The notes under the pieces: generated by a model
Database searches by the model: none
What the model saw: the letters and a program-made list of their open reading frames with translations, nothing else
What the model was told of the DNA's origin: nothing
Origin: Pyropia yezoensis
Lineage: Eukaryota > Rhodophyta > Bangiophyceae > Bangiales > Bangiaceae
Direction: 5' to 3'
DNA: 64,000 bases
NCBI GenBank assembly: GCA_009829735.1
Contig: CM020618.1
Location: 26,574,894-26,638,893 of the forward strand
Shown: positions 35,684-45,019 of the stretch, in pieces
Layout: every line of letters begins with the position of its first letter
Numbering within the stretch: position 1 is the first letter of the stretch
Made by a program: the position numbers and the translations under genes

Positions 35684-38600
35684 TCAAAGGGGTGGGGGAG
35701 GAAATGCAGCTCGCCACAACGCGCGGCTGACATGCGCGACGGCCCGCCCCACCCCCTCCACGACGGCCGCCACGGCCACCAGCCGTAGGTACCCTTCCGC
35801 CGCGGACGCGGCCGTGTTGAGCACGGCCTCCTGCCGTTGCAGAACGCCAGCCGGCGGGGCGGCGGTCACCCAGAGCGCCCCCGCAATGACCGCGGCGCCG
35901 ACGGCGCCCACCCGTCGGGGGAGTCGCAGCGGCCGGTCCGCCGCCGCCGGCGGGCGGCCGACGAGCGGCAGCGACGTCCACAGACGCGGCCCGCCGCAGA
36001 GGGCCGCCTCCGACTCGAAAAGCGCGGGCGCCTCGACGCGGAGGACCAGTGCCAAGGCGACGCCATACAGGGCCGCGCTGAAAGCACGTGTGCCCCCGGC
36101 AGTCTGCGGGTCCAGAGCCGCGTCCAGCCGCACCTGGGCGCCAGCCGTTAGCGCCCCGATGGCCAGCCCACGGCGGAGGAGGGCCCACAGGTTGGCAACC
36201 CAACCGGTGGGGGACTGGGCTGTCGCGGGGGGGGGCGCCCGGCGACGAAACGCCCTTGCTGCCACGGAAATTGCCGCGGTGGCAAGGGCACTGAGGGACA
36301 AGACAACGAGGTGGACGCCCACGAGCATGAGCAAGGCCAACACCATGATCAGCGGCCACATTAGCTGTGAGTCAAGGGTTGGCCTCCCCGGACCGTGGAT
36401 GACGCGTGCCTTTCGAAACACCGCCACCACGCCACCGACGCCCAACAGCGCCACGCCCGCTACCATGCTAGCAACCGCTCGTGCCCAGCCCCACCCGCGA
36501 GCACGCATTACCCGGCGGGCATTGGGCAGAGCGCCCGTGGGGTCCACGGCCTCCCTGAAGCCGGCAAAAAGCAGCCACACCCCTACCGCGCACACGTACG
36601 CGGTGGCACAGAGCGGCGGGGCGACGGCCGCGTACGTGGCGCCGCTCACCTTAAGGTGCTCCCAGAAGGAGAGCAGGTCCGACAGGCCGGACTTCCCCCA
36701 CGCGCACAGCAGAACACCGCCAGCCAAGGCTGCAGGAGCGCGGTCCGTCATCCAGCCGTCGGCACGGCGGGCCTCGAAGGCGCCGCCACTGCCCGTCGAG
36801 GCGCCCGCCATCCCGCCCCAGGCGGCCGCGTGAAGGCGGGCACCCACCAGCGCCATGAGGAGGGGGACGAGCAGCTCGGGTGCTCGGTCCTTGCGGGCAG
36901 CGGCCGGGGCGGACCAGTCGACCAAAAAGGCGGCCACCGGCGCGCCATTCACGGCGGCCAAGACCAGCGGCAGGCCCCCACCCACCAGACAGCCGACGCC
37001 CCCCAGCGCGTACCGCAGCCCGGACCGGCGGGAGGACCCCCCCGGACCGTGCTGTGCCTCGTCGGCAGCCGCGTCTGCGGCGGCGGCGGCTGCGGCAGCA
37101 GCCGCCGCTGATGCTGCCGCTTCCCGCAGCGCCCCTCCCCCAACGCCCACCGCCACGATCGCGGCGTAGGCGGCCACCCCCACGTACGGCACGACTGGGA
37201 TTTTCTCGATGGCCCGTGCGGTAGGGTGTACCAGCGCCGCGGCGGGCAGGATGCTCCCCGCCACCGCCGCGGTTGCCAGCACCGCCGCGGTGACAAGGCT
37301 GCCCCCCACCCCCAGCCAATGGGCAAGCTTGGAGACGGCGGTAGTGGCCTGCCGGCCGCCCCGCAGGCGGCCTAGTGCGGCTGCCGCCGCTCCCGCCGCG
37401 GCGCGGGCGGTGAGTGTGGCGCCGACGACGCCAGCGTACACGTAGACGGTGAAGGGCCACCAGAATGGCATCAGGAGCAGCCCACGGATGCGGGCGTCGA
37501 GCATCCACACTCGCAGAGGGGCCACCACCGCAGCCGCGGCGGCCAGCAGCAGCGGGCCCCGGTGCCACGGAACGCCGAAGTGGGGCGGCGCCGACCCCCC
37601 CGCCGTCGCCTCTGCAGCGCCGACGACGCCTCGTCTGTGGGCCCCTGACGGCGCGCGCGTGACGCGCCGCACGGCGGTGACGGCAGCGCCCCACAGGGCC
37701 CCGCCCAGCACCCACCCGCCGCTGCCGACGCCGACGGCGCCGACGGCCAGAAAAGGTGCCGCGGCGGCCAGCGAGGGCGGCCAGGCGGCCCACCCCGCAG
37801 TTGGCGCCGCCGCCACCCCTGCCAGCTGCACGGCCAGCGCCGCCACGACCGTCCCGGTTGTCCACAGCGCAACGCCGGCGGCCACGGCGGCGGACTGTGT
37901 CACCACCTCTGCCCCAGCTGAGGCCGTCCATGCGCCCGCCGTCAGCAGCTCCGCCCCGGGCGCGCCAGCCCCCACCCCCACCGCCGCCTCGGTCGTGGCA
38001 GAGACGACGCCCACCCCCGCCGCCGCCCCAACCAACCCCGTTGCCGTCAGGGCCACCAGGCACAAGGCGTCTGTTGCCGCCACGCCCACCACCGCCGGGC
38101 GGGTCAGGACCACCAGCGGGATGCCCGTCGCGGCCGACGCGACGGCCAGCGCCCCCGTGGCAGCGGCCGTGTGAAAGACCCACTGCGGGGGCGTCGGGCC
38201 CCTGGGGGGGGAGCGCGCACCGCTGCCGCCGCCGCCACCGCCGCCGCCGCCATCGTCGACCCTGCCTCCCGCAGCTCCGGCAGCCCCCCCGGCTGCTGGG
38301 GCAGGGACGATGGCGGCGGCGGCGGCGGCGAGCAGCCAGGCGCCCCCGCCGACCGCCGCCGTGCCCGCCACGCCAATGGCCGGCAACGTTGCCAGGCGCG
38401 CCGACGGCGCGGTGGCGGCGGCGGTCGTGGGCGGGGCGACCGCCGCCAGGGCGGCGGCGCCACCAGTGGCAGCGGCAGCGGCAGCGGCGACTGCCGCCGC
38501 CGCCTGCCTGCCCGACGACGCTGTGGCCGCTGCGGCGGCGGCGGCGGCCGCCGCCGTCGCGGACCACCACGCCACCCCGCGGGCGGCGCCCGTCAGGCTG

Positions 38601-38836
38601 CCCGTGGAGGGTGGGGGGGGGCGGCTTGCGCCCGCGGTCGCCGCCCCTGGGCGGCCAACGGCCGCCGCGTCGGCCGCCGCGGGAGGGGGGGGGGGGTCGC
38701 CATCTGGAAGGGGGGCGGCAGCTCCCCTCTCCCCGCGCGCACCACCCCGCCGCCGCCGCCGCGGGGTGGCGGGCGAGAGCGCGTGGCTCGCGCCGGTCGG
38801 TCGGTGGGGGGCGCGGGGGCGACCCGCGACCGGCAC
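35684..38836 (-). CDS. Uncharacterised alanine-rich polytopic membrane protein
   Basis: A 1050-residue frame starts MPVAGRPRAPHRPTG. The first 200 residues are low-complexity (arginine/proline, then alanine tracts coded by GCC/GCG repeats) and could include a targeting peptide. The rest holds roughly a dozen or more hydrophobic segments, for example WVFHTAAATGALAVASAATG, LLLMPFWWPFTVYVYAGVVG, AIEKIPVVPYVGVAAYAAIV and LMWPLIMVLALLMLVGVHLV, separated by loops with charged and aromatic residues. This pattern is what separates the frame from the arginine/glycine-rich shadow frames over the same DNA. I do not recognise the family. A transporter or plastid envelope/thylakoid protein is only a guess from its hydrophobicity and neighbourhood. 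The start is the first methionine; the true start may be downstream, or introns may exist. It lies 3' of the helicase gene on the same strand, with a 1.6-kb gap. Confidence 0.6.
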   Translation of the reverse strand: MPVAGRPRAPHRPTGASHALSPATPRRRRRGGARGERGAAAPLPDGDPPPPPAAADAAAVGRPGAATAGASRPPPPSTGSLTGAARGVAWWSATAAAAAAAAAATASSGRQAAAAVAAAAAAATGGAAALAAVAPPTTAAATAPSARLATLPAIGVAGTAAVGGGAWLLAAAAAAIVPAPAAGGAAGAAGGRVDDGGGGGGGGGSGARSPPRGPTPPQWVFHTAAATGALAVASAATGIPLVVLTRPAVVGVAATDALCLVALTATGLVGAAAGVGVVSATTEAAVGVGAGAPGAELLTAGAWTASAGAEVVTQSAAVAAGVALWTTGTVVAALAVQLAGVAAAPTAGWAAWPPSLAAAAPFLAVGAVGVGSGGWVLGGALWGAAVTAVRRVTRAPSGAHRRGVVGAAEATAGGSAPPHFGVPWHRGPLLLAAAAAVVAPLRVWMLDARIRGLLLMPFWWPFTVYVYAGVVGATLTARAAAGAAAAALGRLRGGRQATTAVSKLAHWLGVGGSLVTAAVLATAAVAGSILPAAALVHPTARAIEKIPVVPYVGVAAYAAIVAVGVGGGALREAAASAAAAAAAAAAADAAADEAQHGPGGSSRRSGLRYALGGVGCLVGGGLPLVLAAVNGAPVAAFLVDWSAPAAARKDRAPELLVPLLMALVGARLHAAAWGGMAGASTGSGGAFEARRADGWMTDRAPAALAGGVLLCAWGKSGLSDLLSFWEHLKVSGATYAAVAPPLCATAYVCAVGVWLLFAGFREAVDPTGALPNARRVMRARGWGWARAVASMVAGVALLGVGGVVAVFRKARVIHGPGRPTLDSQLMWPLIMVLALLMLVGVHLVVLSLSALATAAISVAARAFRRRAPPPATAQSPTGWVANLWALLRRGLAIGALTAGAQVRLDAALDPQTAGGTRAFSAALYGVALALVLRVEAPALFESEAALCGGPRLWTSLPLVGRPPAAADRPLRLPRRVGAVGAAVIAGALWVTAAPPAGVLQRQEAVLNTAASAAEGYLRLVAVAAVVEGVGRAVAHVSRALWRAAFPPPPL

Positions 38837-40483
38837 CCGCCGGGCGGCTCCTTTGAAAGCGGGGCAGGCCCGTCGCCAATGACGGCGGGCAGCCCGTCAC
38901 GCCGCGCGGCCTGGCGACTCGCCGGGCGGCGCGCGCTGCGGCGCCGCGGGGAGAGGGGTCGGGCGGGCGGCTCGCCTGCGCCTGCCCCGCCTGGGGCCCC
39001 GAACAGGAAGAGTGGGGGGAGGGGCGCCGGGGCGCCGGGGCGCCGGGGCGCCGGGGCGCCGGGCCCACCCGGTCAGAGGGGTGCGTCGGCGGAGGGGCTG
39101 TCAGCGGGGCAGGTGCGGCACGAAACGTAGGGCCGTTGGCGGTGTCGTCGGGGGCGGATGTGGAGCGGGAGCAGGCGCAGAGCGGCCCAACCGTGTGTTT
39201 GTATGTACTGACACTGTTGTGCCGCGCGCGTCTGTGATCTCGGCCGGCCCATGGCATGACGAGGACGGCGCGCGTGGACCTTCGGATTCTGCCATCATGA
39301 TGTTGGCATCACCCCACAGCGCGCTGTACCTCACCGTCGCGCAGTCCCAATCGAGCGACCCCGTCTCTACCAGGGATGCACCGTCCGCAGCTGTCACCGC
39401 CGTCACTGGGGCGGCGCCGTCGCTGTTGTGCCCTCAGATGATGACGGTCTTGTGTCCTCGCCCACCGGCCCATATGTGACTGTATGTCGCAGCGCAACCT
39501 GTCCGCCTGGGTGGGCCCCTGCCGGGGCGATGCGACGGGGCCCAACGCGGGGCACAGCCGGTGGCGACCCTGCTGGCCCACCCCTCGCATCCCCGGCTAC
39601 GAGTTCACCGTCACCGAGATGCCCGCCCAAGCACCGATCCTGTCGCCACGTCTGGGAGTTGAGACTGGACGGTGCCATCCACCCCCAGAACTACCCTGTA
39701 GCCTGCCAAGCGCTACGCCCAGGCCATCACCACCTCTCTTGGGACGGCAGCTCCAATGAAGCAGCCCCGCCGCGCCCCCCCGGGGCCCCAAGCCACCCCC
39801 CGTCGTTGGGGCGCGCTTTGACCACGCTCGCCACCCCCGCGGGCACCCGCGGCCGGCGAGCGGCGGGCGCCGTCAACGTGGCGGTCACAGCCGTGGGAGG
39901 CGCCAAAGACAAAGCGGCGCGCGTGGGTGGGGGCACGACCGGTGCGGAAAGTCGCGGCGCGACGCGGCGTGCAGCGGCGGCGGGAGGGGGGGCGTGGAGC
40001 CGGCGCGGCAGAGGGCAAAGGCGCCAGGCGGGCACCGCGCGGCCGGTAGTGGCGTGCGTTGCGGCGGCAGTCTGCCTGTATCATGGGCACGCGGATGGGA
40101 GGAGGAGGAAGAAGCGGCGGCGCCGCCCTGTGGGGTGTGGCCGCCGCCACCGCCACCGCCGCCGTGTGATGGGGGCGGGGTGGGGGCGCGGGGGGTGCGG
40201 AAAAGGCGCCACCTTCCACCTCCCTGCCATATATAAAAAAAAAAGGCGCCCGCTGCTGGCGACACCCAACCCATATGACCATCTGCCGCTGCCACCACCC
40301 CCCCCGTCGTCGACGGCCAAATAGAAAACGAGGCCGCCGACCGCTCTTCGCACCCGCTCACCCCCACACACCTGACAACCGGTGCACCCCCTCCCCACCC
40401 CTGCCCCGCCACTTGCCACCCCCTCTCCCGCCTTTCGCCCCCTCTCCCCCGCTCCCCCCTCCCCCCGCCACCCTCACTACCGC
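38837..40483. other. Intergenic region between two minus-strand genes; no firmly supported gene
   Basis: It holds an 8-bp minisatellite at about 39021-39063 and an AT island at about 40228-40245. Read on the minus strand, the island is a run of T followed by ATATAT about 240 bases past the helicase stop, a plausible 3' end region. Frames around 39100-39700 on both strands show short non-repetitive peptides (for example SLDWDCATVRYSALWGDANI on the minus strand), but no start, splice pattern or family could be supported. Confidence 0.4.
39021..39063 (+). repeat. GGGGCGCC minisatellite
   Basis: About five consecutive copies of the 8-bp unit GGGGCGCC, each containing the palindrome GGCGCC. Confidence 0.85.
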
Positions 40484-43400
40484 TCATTGCCGCCAGTCGG
40501 CGACGCCGACAGGGCCCTTGGGGCCGCCGCCGTCCTTGCGCGCAGCCGCCTCGGCGGCCGCGGCGCGGCGCTTGGCGGCCACGGTGCCAACGCCAATCAG
40601 CTCCCGTTCCGCTGCGCCAAGCGCGCCGTCGCCGGCGGCGGCACCACCGCCGGATGTGCCCCCAGCCTCTCCTCTTCCCCCGCCGCCGCCGCCGCGACCA
40701 CCACCGCCGCCGCCGCCGCCGCCGCCATCGCTGCCGCCGCCGCCATCACCGCCGTCGCTGCCGCCGCCGCCGTCGCCGCCGTCCCACCCCCCGGCCATGC
40801 CGTCAAAGCCGCGGCTGGCCGCCACCCCCCACGCGTCAAACCAGGAGGCGAGCTTGCCCAGCTGCACGTCCCCCTCACAAATGGCCAGCCCGCGGGCGAG
40901 CACCCGCTCCTCCGCGGGGCACCCTTCCAGGCGCGCCCGGTCGCGGGCTTCGGGGAGGACCGCGACGAGCAGCGCCAACGCGTCGGGGTGGATGGCCCAG
41001 TCGAGTGCCACGTGCTGCCGGTCCGTGTAGACGCGGGTGATGCCCAGCCGCCGCGCAATGAGCTTGAGGGACACCAGCCGTACGTACTGGGTGACTGACG
41101 GCGGGGGAGGGCCGTACACCCGCGCCAGCCGGTCGTTGGCGGCGGCGAGCTCCAGCGGAGACCGACAGCGAGCAAGAAGGGAGTAGGCCGCCATCTTGAG
41201 CTCAAAGTCAGAGATGTAGGACGACGGGATGAGCGACGGCACGGGGAGGTACACCTCGGTGGTGGCTGCAGGGGGGGGGAGCACTAACACGGACGACGCC
41301 GCCGGCGCGTCCACGGCGGCGTCAGCGTTGCCAACAGTGGCGCCACTGGCAATGCTGCCCACACCCGCCGCCGGTGCCGGCACGAGCTCCCCCGTCGCGG
41401 CATCAATGACCCAGTCTTCAACGTCGCCGGCGCCAACCGGCATCGGCTCTTCAGTGGCGCCTTTAGAGAGATTGGCAGACGCGGCAGCCATCGCCGCCGG
41501 CAGGGCGGCCTCTGACGACGACGGTGGCCCCCCAAAGCCCGCCCGCCGTGCGCGCTCCAGCTCCTCCGTCAGCATCGCTGCGTACTCGTCGCCGCCCACC
41601 GCCGTGTGGCCGTGCTGTTCCACCCCCAGCACCGTCCCAATGCCGCGGAGCTGCATGTCCCGCTGCGCAATCGCAAAGCCGGCGCCCAATTCAGAGAGCT
41701 CTGCCAGCGACTCGAGCCGCTCCGCCGCATCATTGTGGGTGCCTCCCGACCGCCGCGCCTTGGCAGACCGGCTGCCCGTGATGACCCCGCCGTCGCCGCT
41801 AGTAGACACCGACGAAGAGGCTGGGTGGAACATCCACGCGTACGCCTGCAGGCTGGACCGGCCAACGCGGCCCCGCAGCTGATGCAGCTGAGCGAGCCCA
41901 AAATAGCTCGCGTCTTGCACAATGATCGTGTTGACTCGTGGCATGTTGATCCCGTTCTCAATGATGGTTGTGCACACGAGCACGTCAGCTTCGCCAAGCG
42001 CAAACGACCAGATGCGGGCCTCGAGGTCGCGCATCTCGCCGTGGGCAGCCAGCACACGGAGGCCCGGGATGAGATCCTCCACCCAAGCCACCGTCGCGTC
42101 AATGCCGCTGATGCGGGGGACAACATAAAACACCTGGCCGCCGCGCGCCAGTTCAGCTGACAGCGCCGATCGCACATGGCCAGCGCCCAGGGGCGCCACA
42201 GATGTGATAACCGGCTTGCGCCCCGGCGGGGGAGTTGACAAGATGGATGCGTCGCGGAGGCCCGCGAGCGACAGGTGGAGCGTGCGGGGGATGGGGGTTG
42301 CGGAGAGGAACGCCGTGTCCACCGACGGGAAGCGCGCGCGCATCTTCTCCTTCTGGTTGACTCCAAACCGGTGCTCTTCATCGACGACCAGCAGGCCCAG
42401 TCGCGCAAACTGCACCTTGTCCGATAGCACCAGGTGAGTGCCAACAACAACGTTGACGAGGCCCGCGGCGAGCGCGTCGAGCGCCTCACGCTTGGCCTTG
42501 GGCTTGGTGAACCGCGTCAGGCACGCAACGCGCACGCCGCCCGTGGTGGAGTCGCCCATGGGTAACGCCGCCAGCCGCTCCACAAACGTCTCATAGTGCT
42601 GCTGCGCAAGAATGGTCGTTGGCGCCAGCACCGCCACCTGATGGCCGTTGAGCAGCACCCGCACCGCAGCACGAAGGGCCACCTCGGTTTTTCCAAAGCC
42701 CACATCCCCCACCACAAGCCGTTCCATTGGCCGTGTGCGGTCACTCAGGTCGCCCAGCACTTCCCCAATCGCCACCTCCTGGTCGGGGGTGAGGGCAAAC
42801 GAGCAGCTATCTGCAAAAATCTTCTCAGCCACCGCGTGCACAGCATAGGGCGGGCGCGCAAGCGACTGGCGGGCGGCATAGAGGGCGCCCAGGTTGACCA
42901 GCTGCTTGCGGATTTTGTCCCGTGTCACGGCCCGCGCCCGCGCCCGCCCGCGCCGCGCCTTGAGGTCATCGTACGCGTGCACCGACGCAACCGCGTCGAG
43001 AGGCCGTCCGCCCGCGGCCTGTTGCTCAGCCGTCTCGGTGACTGGCGTGAGGGCGTCGAGCTGGGCGGCAGGGAGGTAAATATCCCCGTCGCGGTACTCG
43101 ACGACGGCGTACTCCTGGTCCCCCGACCGCTCCAGCCCGCGGAACCGCCCAATGCCGTTGCGCGGGTGGGACACGAGCGACCCAATGGACAACACCGCCA
43201 CAGGAGCCGACGCGGCCGCCTCGGCGGCGGCGCGCACTTCCGCTGGATCGGGGGCGACGGAGCCCGAACCCACGGCCGTACGCATGGCCGCCACAAATGA
43301 CCGGCCCTGCGCTTCCATCGCGGCGCCTTCGGGGGACATGCCGGCCGACGCAGCCACCGCTGCCGCCGAGGCCGCCGCCGCCGCCACCGCCGCTCCGTTG

Positions 43401-45019
43401 ACGCCCGCCGCGGGGGAACCACCACCAACGTCGGCTGGCGACAACACGTCCGCCACAAGGGCGCGCCGGCGGCCTTCGTTGGCCGCTCGCGCCGCGTCCG
43501 CATCGGCGGTGGTGGCAGCGCCCGCGGCACCCCCCCCCGCGCCCGCCACGCCCCATCCACCCGCACGGGCAGCCAGGGGCGACGCCGCTGCCGCCGCCGC
43601 CGCCGCGCCCGCGACCGACGCGGACGTACCTGACGTTACAGGCGCAACCGCCCCGCCCGTGCGCAGGCGGATGCCGTTGGCGTCGGAGCGGCCCCAGCCC
43701 GAACTGCCGCTGCCGCCGCCGACGCCGTCCACACCATTGGTCGGCGCGCCCCTGATGGCGTCGGCGCCAGACGCGCCAGCCCCCCCCCCCCCAACTGTGT
43801 CACCCGGTGCCAGCGGCGTCGCGGACGCTCGTCTCCGTCCGCCTGCGGCGACCGATGGTGGGGGGGACAATGGGCCAGCGTCCCCCCCCTCGCCGGCGCC
43901 ATCCTGCGCGGCCACGGCCGCGGCCGCTGCGGCAAGCAGGGCCTCCCGCTCATCCAGAACATCCCGCACCTCCGGGCTGTACACAGGGTTGACCCGCACC
44001 CGCCGTGCGGACGTCGACGACGACACCGCGGGCGGCGACGATGCCGACGACGACACCGGTGGGGGCTGTGCGTCTTCGTCGAGGGCGCCCTCTGACCAGT
44101 GCGCCGGCTGGTTGGCTACGCCTACCCCCGCTGCCCCTGCCGCCGCCGTAGCCGTGCGCGGCGTCGACACGAGCGTGGGGCCGTCTAGAGGGCCGCCGCC
44201 TCGCAGCCCCCCCCCCCGCCCCCGCCCCCGCCCGCGCCCGCGCCCCCGCCCTCCCACTGCCCCCCCACCACGCCCCCGCCCGTGAAAGGCGGGCCCTGGC
44301 ACCACCCCCGGCGCTTCGGCGGCGGCGGCCGCCACCTCACCCGGCTCACCACGGACCATCTCCAACCCGCCCCCCTCCTCCTCCCCCATCCGTGGGGCGT
44401 TGCCAAAGAGGCCGTCAATGCCGCCCGCGCCCGACACGGCCGCCAGCAGGTCGCTGTCACCGGTGCCCGCGTCGGCGCCGTTGCCGAGGAGGTCCTCTGC
44501 GTTGGGGGCGTCAAAATACGAGGCGGGGCCGGCCGTTTCGGCAGCCGCCGCGGCCGCTGCCGCAGCAGCAGCGGCGCCCGCCGCCTCGGCCGCCTCGGCC
44601 GTCACGGCAGCGGCGGCAGCCGCCGCCGAGCCGCCGCGGCTGCCCACGCCACCGCCGCGGCCTCGCCGCGCGGGGCCACGTCCTCGCCGCTTGACGAGCG
44701 GCGGTGGCGCCTCATCATCAGGGGTCTTGGGGTTGAAAAAGACCTCCTCGTTCGCCGGTGGGCGCCCCCGCGCGAGCGCCGTCATGGGCGACGCCCTCGG
44801 GGCGACGGCCGCGCCGCCGCCGCCGCTGCTGCTGCCGCTGCCGCTGCCGCCCCCGCCGCCGCCGCCTCCCCCCGCCACTGCCGGCGGTAGGAGGGCGGGG
44901 GGACGCCGAGAGGGCGGGGGCAACCGCCCGCCCCCCACCCAGCGCCGCCGGCCGGGCGGGAGGAGGGTGGGCGGCACAAATGCCGTGGACGGAAGGGATG
45001 GTGCTGGTGGGAGACCCAT
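40484..45019 (-). CDS. Mfd-like transcription-repair coupling factor (superfamily 2 helicase)
   Basis: Mfd moves stalled RNA polymerase by ATP-driven translocation and recruits excision repair. Numbering from M at 45019 (1511 residues): the RNA-polymerase-binding CarD-like module lies at about 608-665 (SLVSHPRNGIGRF, YRDGDIYLP), helicase motif I GDVGFGKTE at about 770, DEEHRFG at about 876, SATPIPRTL near 904, motif VI QLRGRVGRSS at about 1047, and the TRCF C-terminal domain at about 1255-1370. The front 600 residues are alanine/glycine/proline low complexity in place of the UvrB-like domains of bacterial Mfd (about 1150 residues), as in the plastid Mfd-like protein of land plants. The frame stays open to 45376, but that extension crosses runs of 19 and 16 G. 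The methionine at 45019 is chosen; the residues after it (PAPSLPSTAFVPPTLLPPGR) lack acids and could be a transit peptide. Plastid location is inference. Confidence 0.88.
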   Translation of the reverse strand: MGLPPAPSLPSTAFVPPTLLPPGRRRWVGGGRLPPPSRRPPALLPPAVAGGGGGGGGGSGSGSSSGGGGAAVAPRASPMTALARGRPPANEEVFFNPKTPDDEAPPPLVKRRGRGPARRGRGGGVGSRGGSAAAAAAAVTAEAAEAAGAAAAAAAAAAAAETAGPASYFDAPNAEDLLGNGADAGTGDSDLLAAVSGAGGIDGLFGNAPRMGEEEGGGLEMVRGEPGEVAAAAAEAPGVVPGPAFHGRGRGGGAVGGRGRGRGRGRGRGGGLRGGGPLDGPTLVSTPRTATAAAGAAGVGVANQPAHWSEGALDEDAQPPPVSSSASSPPAVSSSTSARRVRVNPVYSPEVRDVLDEREALLAAAAAAVAAQDGAGEGGDAGPLSPPPSVAAGGRRRASATPLAPGDTVGGGGAGASGADAIRGAPTNGVDGVGGGSGSSGWGRSDANGIRLRTGGAVAPVTSGTSASVAGAAAAAAAASPLAARAGGWGVAGAGGGAAGAATTADADAARAANEGRRRALVADVLSPADVGGGSPAAGVNGAAVAAAAASAAAVAASAGMSPEGAAMEAQGRSFVAAMRTAVGSGSVAPDPAEVRAAAEAAASAPVAVLSIGSLVSHPRNGIGRFRGLERSGDQEYAVVEYRDGDIYLPAAQLDALTPVTETAEQQAAGGRPLDAVASVHAYDDLKARRGRARARAVTRDKIRKQLVNLGALYAARQSLARPPYAVHAVAEKIFADSCSFALTPDQEVAIGEVLGDLSDRTRPMERLVVGDVGFGKTEVALRAAVRVLLNGHQVAVLAPTTILAQQHYETFVERLAALPMGDSTTGGVRVACLTRFTKPKAKREALDALAAGLVNVVVGTHLVLSDKVQFARLGLLVVDEEHRFGVNQKEKMRARFPSVDTAFLSATPIPRTLHLSLAGLRDASILSTPPPGRKPVITSVAPLGAGHVRSALSAELARGGQVFYVVPRISGIDATVAWVEDLIPGLRVLAAHGEMRDLEARIWSFALGEADVLVCTTIIENGINMPRVNTIIVQDASYFGLAQLHQLRGRVGRSSLQAYAWMFHPASSSVSTSGDGGVITGSRSAKARRSGGTHNDAAERLESLAELSELGAGFAIAQRDMQLRGIGTVLGVEQHGHTAVGGDEYAAMLTEELERARRAGFGGPPSSSEAALPAAMAAASANLSKGATEEPMPVGAGDVEDWVIDAATGELVPAPAAGVGSIASGATVGNADAAVDAPAASSVLVLPPPAATTEVYLPVPSLIPSSYISDFELKMAAYSLLARCRSPLELAAANDRLARVYGPPPPSVTQYVRLVSLKLIARRLGITRVYTDRQHVALDWAIHPDALALLVAVLPEARDRARLEGCPAEERVLARGLAICEGDVQLGKLASWFDAWGVAASRGFDGMAGGWDGGDGGGGSDGGDGGGGSDGGGGGGGGGGRGGGGGGRGEAGGTSGGGAAAGDGALGAAERELIGVGTVAAKRRAAAAEAAARKDGGGPKGPVGVADWRQ

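Noticed and set aside
37756-39130. Plus-strand proline/arginine/alanine frames opposite the membrane protein
   Set aside because: Typical complement shadows of alanine-coding triplet repeats.
36651-39257. 868-residue minus-strand frame overlapping the membrane protein
   Set aside because: Arginine/glycine-rich with no hydrophobic or conserved pattern; a frame-shifted shadow of the GCC/GCG-rich coding sequence.
39428-40324. 298-residue plus-strand frame between the membrane protein and helicase genes
   Set aside because: Changes from arginine/proline to poly-basic low complexity, no family, and the likely helicase 3' end overlaps it.
40275-41098. Plus-strand frames opposite the helicase C-terminus
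   Set aside because: Low-complexity proline/serine runs over a well-supported gene on minus.
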